From Haladaptatus halobius (GTDB lineage Archaea > Halobacteriota > Halobacteria > Halobacteriales > Haladaptataceae), in assembly GCF_020618475.1 (NCBI RefSeq), contig NZ_CP085338.1, forward strand, positions 1 through 64,000: a stretch of DNA of 64,000 nt, read 5' to 3'. A program made the position numbers and the translations under genes. This document shows, piece after piece, positions 17,612 through 27,790 of the stretch (the first letter of the stretch is position 1; each line of letters opens with the position of its first letter). The notes beneath the pieces were generated by a model, which saw nothing but the letters and a program-made list of their open reading frames with translations, had not been told where the DNA came from and did not search any database.

Positions 17612-17737
17612 CTTTCCTTCGAACTTCTGTAACGTCCACCGAGGCGTTTTCGATAGAATGCCGTGTGAACTGAGTTTCCACGAACCGACGAGGAAGTGGC
17701 GAGACGGCAAATCCGACAAATCCCTACAAACTGTCAA

Positions 17738-18215
17738 AACTGTCTTTTAACAGCGAGGGAACCCCACCGTTTACAGCGGGCGTGAATCGCGTACGCTCAA
17801 CTATACTACCGTCGTAAATCAGCCGGCAGGAACCCCAACGTAAACGTTTAGTAGTTCTCGAACCAACTGACTGGGAGCAGAGACAAAAGTCTGCATGCAA
17901 AGGGTTGCCGTCCGGGTGTCCGGACGGGGTGTTCATAAGTCCGTTTCGGCAGGTGCCGCCAGAAAGCCGGGTCAAAACGGTATAACGGCCGTCCACAAGG
18001 GTGACTCGTTGGGAGAGAGCCGCGTTGAGAAACCGCGCGGCAATGACTCGCTTCGAGATAGGAGCACTGGTGACGGTGCCACAGGACACGCCACTGGAGG
18101 GATGAAACCCGTCCCGGCGAACGTGGCGCGCAGCGTCCTGAAACCGAACTGGCGTCATGCCGGATTCCTCCTGTGTGGGGAAGCCCCGTCGTTTACGACG
18201 GGCGAGGACGTCACC
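17738..18215 (+). mobile_element. Non-autonomous IS200/IS605-type element downstream of hisS
   Basis: The left end has CCCACCGTTTACAGCGGG then GTGAATCGCGTACGCT, matching the left end of the element at 32424-32733. The right end is CCCCGTCGTTTACGACGGGG-like, followed by CGAGGACGTCACC. There is no protein. The GATAGGAG box at 18057-18064 and the following stem-loop region resemble the omega-RNA segments of the tnpB elements at 34318 and 51584. Ends are approximate. Confidence 0.65.
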
Positions 18216-18354
18216 ACAACCATCAGCCCGTCACCTTTACTTTCGCACGGGAGTTGTTCGCTTGAACTGAAGGAAATCGCCCGATAGGGGTGCGTACTCG
18301 GCGAAATGGAAGCCTTTACTTTCACTCTGGGTAAGACTCGGTGTTTTGAGGTGA

Positions 18355-18576
18355 ATGAGCGTAGCCACCCGCATGAGCATCCACGATATCGACACGCCGA
18401 CGGCGAAGTGGCGCTACACGTGTCCCAACGGTCACACCAGTTGGGAGCCGACGAACAGCCACTTCTGGTGCCATCAGTGTAGTCGTCTCCCCGACGCGGA
18501 CGCGGAGTTCTGGAAGCTTCGAGACAGAAAGACCGGTGAGCGACTCGGGCGCGAGGTGGTGGTTCTCGATGGTTGA
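18355..18576 (+). CDS. Small zinc-ribbon protein
   Basis: 73 residues. CPNGHTSW and FWCHQCSRLP supply Cys and His ligands of a zinc ribbon, within WRYTCPNGH ... NSHFWCHQCS. The C-terminal part is charged. The next gene begins inside its last codons (8-nt overlap), so both zinc proteins are made from one transcript. The family is not recognised by name; similar short zinc fingers are abundant in haloarchaea and some bind RNA or protein partners. Confidence 0.7.
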   Translation: MSVATRMSIHDIDTPTAKWRYTCPNGHTSWEPTNSHFWCHQCSRLPDADAEFWKLRDRKTGERLGREVVVLDG

Positions 18577-18823
18577 AGCGGAAGACCACTACGTCGCTCG
18601 GCGTCGACGCCCCGCCTGGAACCCGAGCGGGTGGTCGCGGTACGTCACCTGCCGGAATCCGACCTGCGGAAACGAACACGTCGACCCCGACTTCGCGCGT
18701 ACCTTCGGGGACGACGACGGAACCGTCTTCGCCTGTCCCGACTGCACGCCGTGGGCGGCGCTAAAGCGCGGCGCGGCCGCCGACCCGACGTTCGAGCATC
18801 GGGTGCGGCGCGACAGTTGGTGA
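18569..18823 (+). CDS. DUF7563-like zinc-ribbon protein
   Basis: About 84 residues from the ATG (MVEAEDHYVARRRRP) that overlaps the end of the preceding gene. The CRNPTCGN and CPDCTPW pairs flank VDPDFARTFGDDDGTVFA, the same pattern as the protein at 4734-4958 but with a wider first knuckle and a basic leader. It probably binds zinc. The overlap with another zinc-ribbon gene suggests that the two products work together; the role is unknown. Confidence 0.75.
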   Translation: MVEAEDHYVARRRRPAWNPSGWSRYVTCRNPTCGNEHVDPDFARTFGDDDGTVFACPDCTPWAALKRGAAADPTFEHRVRRDSW

Positions 18824-19040
18824 CCGAGACGACGAGCGAGCCGCGAGTTATTTCGTCGACGCGACTCCGTTCGAACTCCGGAGTACTACTTTCACTTTCG
18901 GTTCGGGTAAGAGAAAATCCTTTTCCGGTGTCCGTCCTCGATACGGACGCGGGTCGACGACCCGCACAGGAGGTTGGGTTTACGCGACTGCTATCCCCTG
19001 CGCGTACCCCAGATCTTGTTTCCACCCTTCGGACGGGCGG

Positions 19041-20462
19041 TCACTCCGCCCGTCCGGTGAACTCCATCCCCGTGATTTCGAACTGAGCGCCGCCGTCGCT
19101 TCCCTCGGTGATGGAGATGTCCCACCCGTGTGCGTCGACGATCTGCTGGACGATGGTGAGACCGAGACCGGTGCCGTCGTCCGTCGTGAACCCGCTCTCG
19201 AACACCGTCTCGCGCTCATCGGGCGGGATACCCGGACCGTCGTCCTCGATATACACGCCGTCCGAGGAGCGTTCGATGTGAACCGACACGTCGTCGCCTG
19301 CGTGTTCGATGGCGTTACGAAAGAGGTTCTCGAACACCTGACTCAGTCTGTCCACGTCGGCCGATATCTCGCCCTCGGCGTTCTCCAACACCAGCGTCGC
19401 TTCCGCCGGTGCGATACGCGACCACGTGTCCTCCACGATGTCCTGAAACGCCGTCACCTGTGTCTCCTCGATGACGCCGGGTCTACGAGCGAGGTCGAGC
19501 ATCTCGTTTATCATCCGTTCCATCCGGTTGAGTGCGCCGCGAACCTCGTCGAACGCGTCGTCGGCGTTGTCCGCTTCCGCGACCTGGAGGTACCCCTGCG
19601 CGATACCCAGCGGGTTGCGGAGTTCGTGCGCGAGCATGCTTGCAAACTCGTCGAGGCGTTCGTTCTGGTCTTTGAGTTCCTGCTTTCTGCGCTTGTGTTC
19701 GGTCACGTCCCGGAAGATGCCGATGACCTCGGGACGTTCGGCGCCGAACTGCATCCGCGCCGTGTTGATCTCCGCGTAGCGCGTCTCCCCGTCGGGCGTC
19801 GTGTAGGTCACCGAGTACGGCGACTGTTCATCGTCCGCTTCCCGCCCGCGCACGTCCTCTGTGAGCTTCTCGAGCGAGTCGTTGGGGAACGCGTTGATAG
19901 CGCCGATTCGCTCGCCGAGGACGGCGGGGCGGTCAAGTCCGGACATCCGACAGAAGGCGTCGTTGACCGCCTGAATCCGACCATTTTGGTCGAGGACGAA
20001 CACGGGATCGGGAGCGGTCTGGAACAGCGTCCGGAATCGCTCTTCGCTCACTTCTTTCTCGCGTTCGAGTTCGACGGAGAGCCGACGCCGTTCGAGCAGG
20101 CCGTCGATGCGCGCCTGCAACACCGCCTTCTCGATAGGGGTTGTGATGATTTCATCAACGCCCTGCCACACCTCCGGCGTTCGCGCGGGGGAACTGCTCG
20201 AGGTGACGAGCAGGTAGGGAAGGAACGTCGGCGACATGGCGTCTTTGCGAGTACGTAGTTCGTCTTGATGCCGGCTGAACGACACTTCGTCCGCGATACA
20301 GAGGTCGAACGAGGAACCGATATCGTCGGTCGGAAAGACGACATCGTACTCCGGGGCGAGCCACTCGCCCAACAACCGGCGATTCTCGCTGTGGTCGATG
20401 AGGAGGAGGACGCTACCGCTCGGAGCCTGCGCGTGACTGGTCGTCTTCCGATACTCGCTCAT
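19041..20462 (-). CDS. PAS-domain sensor histidine kinase
   Basis: 473 residues, no membrane segments, so a soluble sensor. The N-terminal receiver-like domain (about 17-125) ends in a coiled linker. A PAS domain follows (about 140-255: RFRTLFQTAPDPVFVLD, then IGIFRDVTEHKRR). The HisKA helix has the phospho-accepting His279 in MLAHELRNPLG. The ATPase domain shows the N box FENLFRNAIEHA, DDGPGIP and GTGLGLTIV. It lies 124 bp downstream of the HalX response regulator on the same strand and is its likely partner. The PAS domain may bind a small ligand or flavin; the signal is unknown. Confidence 0.93.
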   Translation of the reverse strand: MSEYRKTTSHAQAPSGSVLLLIDHSENRRLLGEWLAPEYDVVFPTDDIGSSFDLCIADEVSFSRHQDELRTRKDAMSPTFLPYLLVTSSSSPARTPEVWQGVDEIITTPIEKAVLQARIDGLLERRRLSVELEREKEVSEERFRTLFQTAPDPVFVLDQNGRIQAVNDAFCRMSGLDRPAVLGERIGAINAFPNDSLEKLTEDVRGREADDEQSPYSVTYTTPDGETRYAEINTARMQFGAERPEVIGIFRDVTEHKRRKQELKDQNERLDEFASMLAHELRNPLGIAQGYLQVAEADNADDAFDEVRGALNRMERMINEMLDLARRPGVIEETQVTAFQDIVEDTWSRIAPAEATLVLENAEGEISADVDRLSQVFENLFRNAIEHAGDDVSVHIERSSDGVYIEDDGPGIPPDERETVFESGFTTDDGTGLGLTIVQQIVDAHGWDISITEGSDGGAQFEITGMEFTGRAE

Positions 20463-20586
20463 CGTCGTCCCTTCCTCGACATATCGACCTATCGTTCGTG
20501 GGATTGAATCCTTCTCGTACCGAATTTACGACCGCAACTCATATTTCTATCGGATAACCAAACACGAATCGGATCGGGGCGAGGAG

Positions 20587-21201
20587 TTACGTCTCCGGTT
20601 CGTCGTCCTTCGACGACCGTATCAACTTCGACGCGGCGGTGTTCCGGCCGTGGAACTCCGCGCGCAGGTCGTCGACGTTGAGGTTCATCGTCACGGCGGA
20701 CAGCTCCTCTCGAAGTGACGCTAACTCCGTTTCGAGGGCAGTGTACTCCTCGTTCTCGTCAAGTTTCTCCGGATCTTTTCGGCCTTCCAGAGCCGCCTTC
20801 TTCGAGGAGAGCGCGAGTAGTTTCTGTACCTGCGAATCGTATGACGAACGGGTTTCGAGCGACGCGACGACATCTCGGAGTTCCTCCGGATCGGAAACCG
20901 GCTTACAGATGTATGCATCGAAACCGAGTTCGAGGATATCGAAGTCCGGTTCGACCGCGGTCACCATCGCAACCCGGCAGTTGAGTTCTCGCTCGCGGAT
21001 TTCGTCTAGTACCTCTTGACCGGATAGATCAGGCATACGCCTGTCGAGGAGTACGATATCGACAGCGTCATTTATCTCCTCGAGCGCCTCCGTCCCGCTG
21101 TACGCTGTCCGGATATCGTAGGAGTCCTCGAGCCACCGGGCATGCAGGTCGGTAATCGCATGTTCGTCATCGACGATGAGAACGGTGGACTCGTTAAACA
21201 T
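20587..21201 (-). CDS. HalX-domain response regulator
   Basis: 204 residues. The receiver domain (about 6-120) has the acidic pair in LIVDDEH, phospho-acceptor Asp53 in IVLLDRRMPDLSG and Lys in ICKPVSDPEEL. The C-terminal helical region (about 130-195) with LASLREELSAVTMNLN is the HalX domain found only in halophilic archaea, replacing a DNA-binding output domain. It probably relays the signal of the kinase encoded just downstream; how HalX acts is not established. Confidence 0.92.
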   Translation of the reverse strand: MFNESTVLIVDDEHAITDLHARWLEDSYDIRTAYSGTEALEEINDAVDIVLLDRRMPDLSGQEVLDEIRERELNCRVAMVTAVEPDFDILELGFDAYICKPVSDPEELRDVVASLETRSSYDSQVQKLLALSSKKAALEGRKDPEKLDENEEYTALETELASLREELSAVTMNLNVDDLRAEFHGRNTAASKLIRSSKDDEPET

Positions 21202-21966
21202 TGGCTACGTTAAGTTTCATTACCCTCGCCATATCAAATGTATCGATCTGATTCGTACATCGGTCGTTCCTCCGAATCTGTCTCACGAACGGATGTTTCA
21301 TGAACGATAACGGCCTTGTGCTACAACTAATAGCTAAATGTGCTCGTTTTTACTAAAAACGTTTCGGTAGAAGATATTTCCAAGCCGACGGAAATGGTCG
21401 GGCGGTGCTCCAGAGTTACGAGACGTTCGGAGAGTAGAGTAAAGATAGAACGGATCGTGGCCGACGACCGCGTGACGCCGTGATACTTCGGCGCGGGCAT
21501 GTGAATCTTCAACATACCTCGACCGGCCGGTGGTGCTTGCGTTAGCAAGGCAATGTTTTTTCACAACTAAGTAGAAAATAAACGATGGTAATGCTCACTC
21601 ACTGCCTTTACAGTAAGCTGACGTATGGCTTACTACGAACGCGAGTTATGGACAACTCAGGGCAGGTATGAACCAAGCTCCTCGAACGAAAAACGGCGAG
21701 GTAGTCGTGTGTCAGCATCAGAGACATCGCTCGGAACGGTCACGAAATCCGACAACAAAAATCGGAACGGCGAAGTCAAACGACCCGAAACGGGGACAAG
21801 TGAACGCCCCGAGACAAGCGCAAGTTCGAATCCGTCGAGGGTATCCGGAGTGGGAATCGGAAACGAGACAAGGAGAATAACATTAATGTTTAGTCACATC
21901 GTACTGGATAAACAAACTAACGTCTCTGATGTTACCGTATTGAAATTTATCTAGAGTGGAATACAA
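21202..21966. other. Intergenic region with promoter of DUF7504 gene
   Basis: About 760 bases without a convincing gene. AAATTTATCT at about 21943-21952 is a plausible TATA box for the gene at 21967, which would have nearly no leader. The rest shows no repeat or RNA that I can recognise. Confidence 0.45.
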
Positions 21967-23052
21967 ATGAACGTCCGGAAATTGAAAGAAGGACTCCAAG
22001 GTGCGTCGAACGTCCTCGTGCTCGCGCCTCTCACGCCCGATGGCAATAGGACACATATGGAGCTCGTCGCTTCGACGCCGCCGGAAGATATGAGCCTCGC
22101 AGCCGTCACGTACACGCAACCACCCGACCAGTGGATCGAAGATTGGCAAACGAGCGTTAGAACGCCCCCCCAAGAGACGCAGTTCATCCACGCGAGCGGT
22201 ATGGCTCAGCCCGATGCGTACGAGGAGCAGACGCCCGACAGCGTAGCGACGGCGGTCGTCGACCCGACGGATCCGATGGAGATAATCGTGCCGCTGAGCA
22301 GTCATCTGGAAGAGTGGACTGCTAGCGAGACACAACCGATCGTATCGGTACAGACCCTGACCGTCCTCCTCGAATACGTCGATTTCGACACTGCATTCCG
22401 GTATCTCCACATTCTCACACACCGAGTACAAGCCGCCGGGGCGGTCGGCTACTTCCAGATGGATCCCGACATCCACGATCCGGAGACCATCAATACCCTC
22501 AAAACGCTGTTCGATGTCATCGTCGAAATTTCCGAAGAAGGTGCCGAGTGGACGATGACACCGGCGTACACATCGAGTGAACGAACGACAGAATCCGACG
22601 AATCCGACGAATCGGACGTCTCAGACGATATGGAGTATCCGTCGGACGGACCCCTATCGTCGATACGAACAATACTGTCCGGACTGTTCGACCGCTCGAC
22701 GACGGGCGAAACCGAAGCGGGAACTGAGTCGGTATCCGACACCGAAATGACGGTCGAACCGGAGACGGACGGCAAGCCGGAGTCGGACGAACGGGCCCCG
22801 GTCGGAAATCTCGCGGACGAGGAGATGCTCACCGACGAAGAACGTATCCGCTCGCTTCTCATCCAGTACGGGGGTCGGATGAAACAGGCAGACATCACGG
22901 CGGAAACATCATGGTCAAAATCGACCGTCAGCAGGAAACTCACGAAGATGGAAGAGAATGAGGAGATCACGCGTGTACAAGTTGGTCGCGGAAACCTCGT
23001 ATTCTTGAATGGGTCTGAACCAGAAGCCTATAAGTCTCCGTTTGAAGCATGA
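21967..23052 (+). CDS. DUF7504-like regulator with C-terminal winged helix
   Basis: 361 residues. The N-terminal 200 residues (NVLVLAPLTPDGNRTHMEL ... VQTLTVLLEYVDFDTAFRYL) follow the pattern of haloarchaeal DUF7504, an ATPase-like fold without an evident Walker motif. A long Ser/Glu/Asp-rich linker (about 200-278) separates it from a winged helix (about 285-350: IRSLLIQYGGRMKQADITAE, WSKSTVSRKLTKMEENEEI). The order suggests a sensor linked to a DNA-binding head. The target genes are not evident; it is a single-gene unit. Confidence 0.8.
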   Translation: MNVRKLKEGLQGASNVLVLAPLTPDGNRTHMELVASTPPEDMSLAAVTYTQPPDQWIEDWQTSVRTPPQETQFIHASGMAQPDAYEEQTPDSVATAVVDPTDPMEIIVPLSSHLEEWTASETQPIVSVQTLTVLLEYVDFDTAFRYLHILTHRVQAAGAVGYFQMDPDIHDPETINTLKTLFDVIVEISEEGAEWTMTPAYTSSERTTESDESDESDVSDDMEYPSDGPLSSIRTILSGLFDRSTTGETEAGTESVSDTEMTVEPETDGKPESDERAPVGNLADEEMLTDEERIRSLLIQYGGRMKQADITAETSWSKSTVSRKLTKMEENEEITRVQVGRGNLVFLNGSEPEAYKSPFEA

Positions 23053-23634
23053 AAATTTCTCCCCCATTCCCTTATAATGACTCTACGTTCCTCTAAAGAA
23101 ATCTCCACCCTTCGATTTCGGAATCTTAAACAAGCTGGTGAAAATTAGCGTAATAGATAGTAGTAATGCGCATAAAACCTAATGTCGTTTGCTGAAAGGT
23201 GAAAAACGTGAGAGGAAGTCAGTCATGAGCGCTACTAACCTCACGGCCGGATATTGTACCATGCCTCCGCGCTAGGCAACCGTCTCTATATGTCCCCCTC
23301 TTAATTACTATGTTGTGGTTAAAATCCTAAAACCTTGATGAATCTCATACTCTGAAGGAAATTCATAGGAAAACGAAAATGATTATTCACGATATCATGG
23401 GAAAGCTTTTCTATTTTATTCGGAAGAGCAAATAGCGCAGAGGTGATGTTCTTCCATTCTTTTCTATCTTATTCTCCGCAACAACGACAGATGTGTTATA
23501 TAATGGAATTTAGGGAAGGTGAGCGTTATCATCCTTATAGGGATGATAATTGGTCGCATTTCAGTACATTCCTCCACAATAAAAAGAAAAACCGCAATCG
23601 ATTTATACTTAATTGGTGAATAATTCTATTAGTC
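23053..23634. other. AT-rich intergenic region
   Basis: About 580 AT-rich bases, marking the start of the plasmid-like block. TTTATACTTA at 23602-23611 is a likely TATA box for the gene at 23635. Otherwise I see nothing. Confidence 0.5.
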
Positions 23635-24228
23635 ATGAGTGCTGTTGAGGATCACTATAACGATGCTGAGAAGGCTACTACAGCAGAAGATCAAGAAGGA
23701 GGGAGTATCAACTACGAGCTTTCAAAGGATGAGATATTCCACCTTCTCCAGACGCCACGTCGACGTTATGTCCTTCAGTATTTAAAAGAGAACGATGGAT
23801 CTGTAGAGATGCGAAGTCTTGCCGAGCAGGTAGCGGCGTGGGAAAATAATACAACGTTACAGGCGCTAACCTCGAATCAACGCCAGCGCGTGTACATTGC
23901 ACTTTATCAGTCACATCTCCCAAAGCTCGACAAGGAAGGTGTCATTAAGTACGATCAGAATCGTGGTACCGTTGAGCGCACGTATCTTGCGAATCAACTT
24001 GACCGCTACCTCGATGTTTCAAATACTGACTCTAACGACTCTTATGATGAAGGCGATACAGCCATACGTTGGGAAATATATTACCTCAGTGCATCGCTAC
24101 TTAGTGCCATCCTCCTTGGGGGCTCAGAGCTTGGTGTTCCTCTGCTTGAAACGCTTCCAGCTGCCGCCATAGGTGGGTTTATAGTAGCTATATTCGTTTT
24201 AGTAACACTCACACAGTTATTCTACTAG
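23635..24228 (+). CDS. DUF7344 winged-helix membrane protein
   Basis: 197 residues and clearly paralogous to the protein at 2369-2950: ELSKDEIFHLLQTPRRRYVL, LAEQVAAWENNTTLQALTS, QRQRVYIALYQSHLPKLD are nearly the same. The C-terminal third has two hydrophobic segments (about 147-165 and 172-192) of different sequence. The conserved head and diverged membrane part suggest the same DNA-binding role with different membrane partners. It opens a block of small regulators. Function is unproven. Confidence 0.8.
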   Translation: MSAVEDHYNDAEKATTAEDQEGGSINYELSKDEIFHLLQTPRRRYVLQYLKENDGSVEMRSLAEQVAAWENNTTLQALTSNQRQRVYIALYQSHLPKLDKEGVIKYDQNRGTVERTYLANQLDRYLDVSNTDSNDSYDEGDTAIRWEIYYLSASLLSAILLGGSELGVPLLETLPAAAIGGFIVAIFVLVTLTQLFY

Positions 24229-24299
24229 GAACCCTTGCAATTCGCTTGAGTGAAATTAGCCTTCAATTATCCAATGAGCCACCTCATTGGTGTTAACCG

Positions 24300-24527
24300 T
24301 CAGTTAGGAGTTGGAGTGAGTGTATCTTCTTCCATCGAATCTGTAATTTCGTTCAAAAGTTTAAATACTGCCTCTTGGTGATCAGTTTTGGAGCGGTGAA
24401 TCGACGTAGGGCGAACTCCAGTTGCCTCATAATCGGCACAATCCAACGTTCGGTCGTTCTGAGTTTCATAGCGTGTTTTGATCTCTGCGAGTAGTCCGTG
24501 TAGGTGGATCAGCTCTTGCTTTTTCAT
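24300..24527 (-). CDS. UPF0058 family protein
   Basis: 75 residues from MKKQELIHLHGLLAEI; the family's usual start supports this ATG over one seven codons upstream. The core pattern is MKKQELIHLHGLL ... YEATGVRPTSIHRSKTDHQEAV ... LLNEI, with conserved histidines that could bind metal. Function of UPF0058 is unknown. It is divergent from a PadR gene, and the same pair recurs at 27085-28027. Confidence 0.85.
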   Translation of the reverse strand: MKKQELIHLHGLLAEIKTRYETQNDRTLDCADYEATGVRPTSIHRSKTDHQEAVFKLLNEITDSMEEDTLTPTPN

Positions 24528-24733
24528 GAGGGTAATTAACTTGCTCAATGAGTATATTATCTTGGGCCGATTTCTTTCTTCATCGTCTGAGAATGGCCGT
24601 GAAAAAATTAACTACTATTAGAAGAAATGATGGGATAATAGATCCAATGCGAATAATAGGCCGACATCCTATCAGTTTAATATCATTATAATACACTTAA
24701 CTAATACCATGTAGACATAACATAGAGACGGAT

Positions 24734-25033
24734 ATGTACGACTTGACTGGCTTCCAACGAGATCTGCTGTACGTCATCAACGGATTGGATGAACCACATG
24801 GCCTCGCCATTAAAGAAGAACTGGAGGATTATTATGAGAAGGACATCCACCACGGTCGTCTCTATCCTAATCTCGACACACTAGTCGACAAAGGACTAGT
24901 CGAGAAGGGTCAAGTTGATCGTCGGACAAACTACTACACGCTCACTCGACGCGGACAGCGTGAAATTGAAGCACGCCACGAGTGGGAGGCACAGTATGTC
25001 GACGAAAAAGAACCTGTTGAAGTAACTGACTGA
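24734..25033 (+). CDS. PadR-family transcriptional regulator
   Basis: 99 residues, a single winged-helix domain: LTGFQRDLLYVINGLDEPHG, LAIKEELEDYY, HHGRLYPNLDTLVDKGLVEKG and YYTLTRRGQREIE. GRLYPNLDTL is the recognition helix typical of PadR. There is no C-terminal dimerisation extension, as is usual in haloarchaeal short PadR proteins. It is divergent from UPF0058 and probably regulates that intergenic region. Confidence 0.88.
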   Translation: MYDLTGFQRDLLYVINGLDEPHGLAIKEELEDYYEKDIHHGRLYPNLDTLVDKGLVEKGQVDRRTNYYTLTRRGQREIEARHEWEAQYVDEKEPVEVTD

Positions 25034-25406
25034 TCGGCATAAGTCCCAGTTAACGAACGTAGACTTTCTTTGAAATACGCAATTCGAAGTCCCTCTTTAG
25101 GAGCAATTTTCGCTCATTCTAATATTACTCCATGAAATAATAGTCGATAATATATCGGGATTCACTTTAGAAAACCCTTACGTGATTGGTAGTCTTGTAA
25201 GATACTGAACTACAGTGCGATGTAAAATAGACAGTTGCAAGATCTAGATTGAACTTCAGCCTTGGCCAGTTCTTTTCTCCTTTTATAAATACATCTTATG
25301 TATTAATAAAACCTCTCAAAATCAGAAATGCGAAGACTGCTTTGACTTCCGGACTTTTTATTCTCGATTTTGACTATAGTTCGAAACGTGCCCTTCCATC
25401 CGGGGG

Positions 25407-25413
25407 TTTAAAT
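25407..25413 (+). promoter_or_regulatory. TATA box for the tfb gene
   Basis: TTTAAAT lies 25-31 nt before the ATG at 25438, giving a predicted leaderless transcript. This supports the downstream ATG over longer in-frame extensions. Confidence 0.55.
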
Positions 25414-25437
25414 GTTTCCTGTGAGTATAGAGCATTG

Positions 25438-26394
25438 ATGAAACGGTCCACTCGCCAACGGGAGCGCCGTGCGGAGCAAACCGAAACTGAGGAGGAGGCA
25501 GTACAGGGGTGTCCCGAGTGTGGGTCGAAAAACCTCGTGAACAGTGCAGACCAATCAGAGCTGGTCTGTGACGACTGCGGATTGGTGGTTGAAGAAGACC
25601 ATGTAGACCGCGGACCAGAGTGGCGTGCATTTAACCACAGTGAGCGACAGAGCAAATCACGCGTGGGTGCGCCTACCACGCAAACGATGCACGATAAGGG
25701 GTTGACGACCACCATTGACTGGAAGAATCAAGACGCATACGGTCGGTCGCTCTCGTCGGAAAAGCGGAGTCAAATGCACCGGCTGCGCAAATGGCAGGAG
25801 CGCATCCGAACGAAAGACGCGGGCGAGCGAAACCTACAGTTTGCCCTCTCTGAAATTGACCGGATGGCTTCTGCACTCGGTGTTCCCCGATCCGTTCGCG
25901 AAGTCGCATCGGTCATCTATCGTCGAGCACTCTCAGAAGACCTAATTCGAGGGCGCTCTATTGAGGGTGTTGCAACAAGCACGCTCTACGCTGCCTGTCG
26001 ACAAGAAGGCATTCCGCGGAGTCTCGAAGAAGTAGCGGAGGTATCTCGAGTGAACCAAAAAGAGATTGGTCGAACGTACCGATATATCTCGCAGGAACTT
26101 GGCCTTGAGATGAAGCCTGTTGATCCAAAACAGTATGTACCTCGATTCTGCTCTGACCTTAGCGTTAGTGAGGAGGTGCAGTCAAAGGCGAATGAAATAA
26201 TCGATACAACAGCAGAACAAGGTCTGCTCTCAGGTAAATCTCCGACAGGTTACGCCGCCGCCGCTATCTATGCTGCATCGCTTCTTTGTAATGAGAAAAA
26301 GACTCAACGTGAGGTTGCCGATGTCGCGCAAGTGACTGAGGTCACCATTCGTAACCGGTACCAAGAACAAATCGAAGCACTCGGAATCCACTGA
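25438..26394 (+). CDS. tfb: Transcription initiation factor IIB (TFB)
   Basis: 318 residues from MKRSTRQRERRAEQTE. The N-terminal zinc ribbon is CPECG ... CDDCGLVV, followed by the B-finger/linker (GPEWRAFNHSERQSKSRVG). Two cyclin-like repeats cover about 120-205 and 220-310 (YAACRQEGIPRSLEEVAEVS and YAASLLCNEKKTQREVADVA), and the last has the helix-turn-helix that reads the BRE. It recruits RNA polymerase to TBP-bound promoters. Haloarchaea carry several TFBs with different promoter preferences. Its place between two PadR/UPF0058 modules and near parA suggests an accessory, plasmid-borne TFB. Confidence 0.95.
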   Translation: MKRSTRQRERRAEQTETEEEAVQGCPECGSKNLVNSADQSELVCDDCGLVVEEDHVDRGPEWRAFNHSERQSKSRVGAPTTQTMHDKGLTTTIDWKNQDAYGRSLSSEKRSQMHRLRKWQERIRTKDAGERNLQFALSEIDRMASALGVPRSVREVASVIYRRALSEDLIRGRSIEGVATSTLYAACRQEGIPRSLEEVAEVSRVNQKEIGRTYRYISQELGLEMKPVDPKQYVPRFCSDLSVSEEVQSKANEIIDTTAEQGLLSGKSPTGYAAAAIYAASLLCNEKKTQREVADVAQVTEVTIRNRYQEQIEALGIH

Positions 26395-27084
26395 TCATTT
26401 AAATATCCTCTAGATATTGCTTGATCTTCAATTTCATACAGGAGTATACTTCTCAAAGAGCGAAGCGGGCGACTAGAAGGTAGCGAATGGGAAAATTATG
26501 ATACTTTTTATAGAATAAAGTCAACATATGCGAAGTTGAATACAGTATTGCGGTATTCCGAATTGACATGCTTTAGCATGTGAACTACACTGTTCTACCC
26601 GCTCATGGGGTTCATTCCTTGAGGGAGAGGGCTTAGCATCTGAAATCAACGAAGACGTTTGAATTAATGAAATTACATTTATACGTTTCCTCGTGAGCTA
26701 GGTATGCCTTCACGTCCTTTCTCACTGGTTCCCGTCCCATTATGACCACAGACGTGGTTGCCAGCGTGTGGAACCATGTCAACTCGGCCTTCTCATCCGT
26801 CTTCAATAGTATTGCCTCTATTTGGGCTATAATATTCGAATAATTATACTTATCGCAGATTTTCGTTCTGCTTCTAAATCACTTAGTCCGGACGTAAAAT
26901 CCCTATATTCAATTTAATGTACGTACGAGGGATTGTTTACTTTCCTCACAAAAATCTCCCCTTGATATACCATTTTCTGCAACCCGATTATAGTCGCTAG
27001 ATAATATTTGTAACATAAGCCGTAAATATTGTTCCAATTAGGAAGTTTTATATCCACTGTCAGTCCATATCACATTAGACGCCC
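26395..27084. other. Intergenic region with mobile-element remnant
   Basis: About 690 bases without a gene. A decayed element end lies at 26583-26806 (listed separately). TTTTATAT near 27045 is a candidate TATA box for the PadR gene at 27085. Confidence 0.5.
26583..26806 (-). repeat. Decayed IS1341-type right end
   Basis: On the plus strand it starts GAACTAC and an eroded hairpin like that at 29936. From 26683 to 26800 it is highly similar to 15297-15410 (CGTTTCCTCG, ATTATGACCA, GACGTGGTT, GTGTCAAC). It is a remnant of the omega-RNA type shared with the elements at 12174 and 15238. Confidence 0.6.
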
Positions 27085-27441
27085 ATGTCAGAGGCACAAA
27101 CCATCACCGAAACAGAAACTGCTCGTGACCTAACTGCCTTCCAGCAAAATGTCCTACTAGTTCTCGCCGAGGAATCTCGGTATGGCCTCGCAGTAAAGCG
27201 TGAGCTAGAAGATTACTACGATGTGGAAGTGAACCACGGTCGGCTATATCCTAACTTAGACACTCTCATCGAGCAAGGATTGGTCGAAAAGAGTGAACTA
27301 GATAAACGCACAAATGAGTACGCGATCACAGATGATGGAGTCAATGTCCTCCTTGACTCGTTCAATTGGCGGTTCAAGAAATTCCTCACAAACAACGAGC
27401 GTGCAGAGCAAGTTCGCACGCTCCTCGAAAAACAGTCGTAA
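27085..27441 (+). CDS. PadR-family transcriptional regulator
   Basis: 118 residues. The winged helix (LTAFQQNVLLVLAEESRYGL, AVKRELEDYYDVEVNHGRL, YPNLDTLIEQGLVEKSELD) is paralogous to the protein at 24734. It has an extra N-terminal leader and a short C-terminal helix (WRFKKFLTNNERAEQVRTLL) that could dimerise. The UPF0058 gene follows on the same strand, unlike the divergent order of the first pair. Confidence 0.88.
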   Translation: MSEAQTITETETARDLTAFQQNVLLVLAEESRYGLAVKRELEDYYDVEVNHGRLYPNLDTLIEQGLVEKSELDKRTNEYAITDDGVNVLLDSFNWRFKKFLTNNERAEQVRTLLEKQS

Positions 27442-27790
27442 TTAAGTTCTTCATTTTATTTCGTGTAATTTGTCGGCGGCGTTAGTCGTCAGGAGGTGAT
27501 TTGAGCTGTTAATAGTGATGTTTTCCCCTCTTCAAGCTAATACTCTCACCCATCCTCACTTCAGTGCTATAAGACTCCTTGAATCTTACTTGGATGACGA
27601 GCAGAAAGCAGTAGTCATCACTCTTGTTTATTCTTGATTGGATTACTTCCTCTGTAAAAATGCGGTTTCTTCTTAAGGATCATAGCAACAGTTTAATTAA
27701 AAAAAAAGATATTCCCTCTAACGAACGGCCGTGTTTGAGAATGTGACTCAAGGAAAAACTATGGTGCTTGAGTTTGTAGAACTTTTTAAG

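Noticed and set aside
16811..17737. 308-residue minus-strand frame opposite hisS
   Set aside because: Antisense shadow of hisS; no family motifs.
19128..20258. 376-residue plus-strand frame opposite the histidine kinase
   Set aside because: Antisense shadow in high-GC coding DNA. The minus-strand frame has PAS, HisKA and ATPase motifs.
21625..21954. 109-residue plus-strand frame before the DUF7504 gene
   Set aside because: Low-complexity polar sequence crossing the likely promoter; no family pattern.
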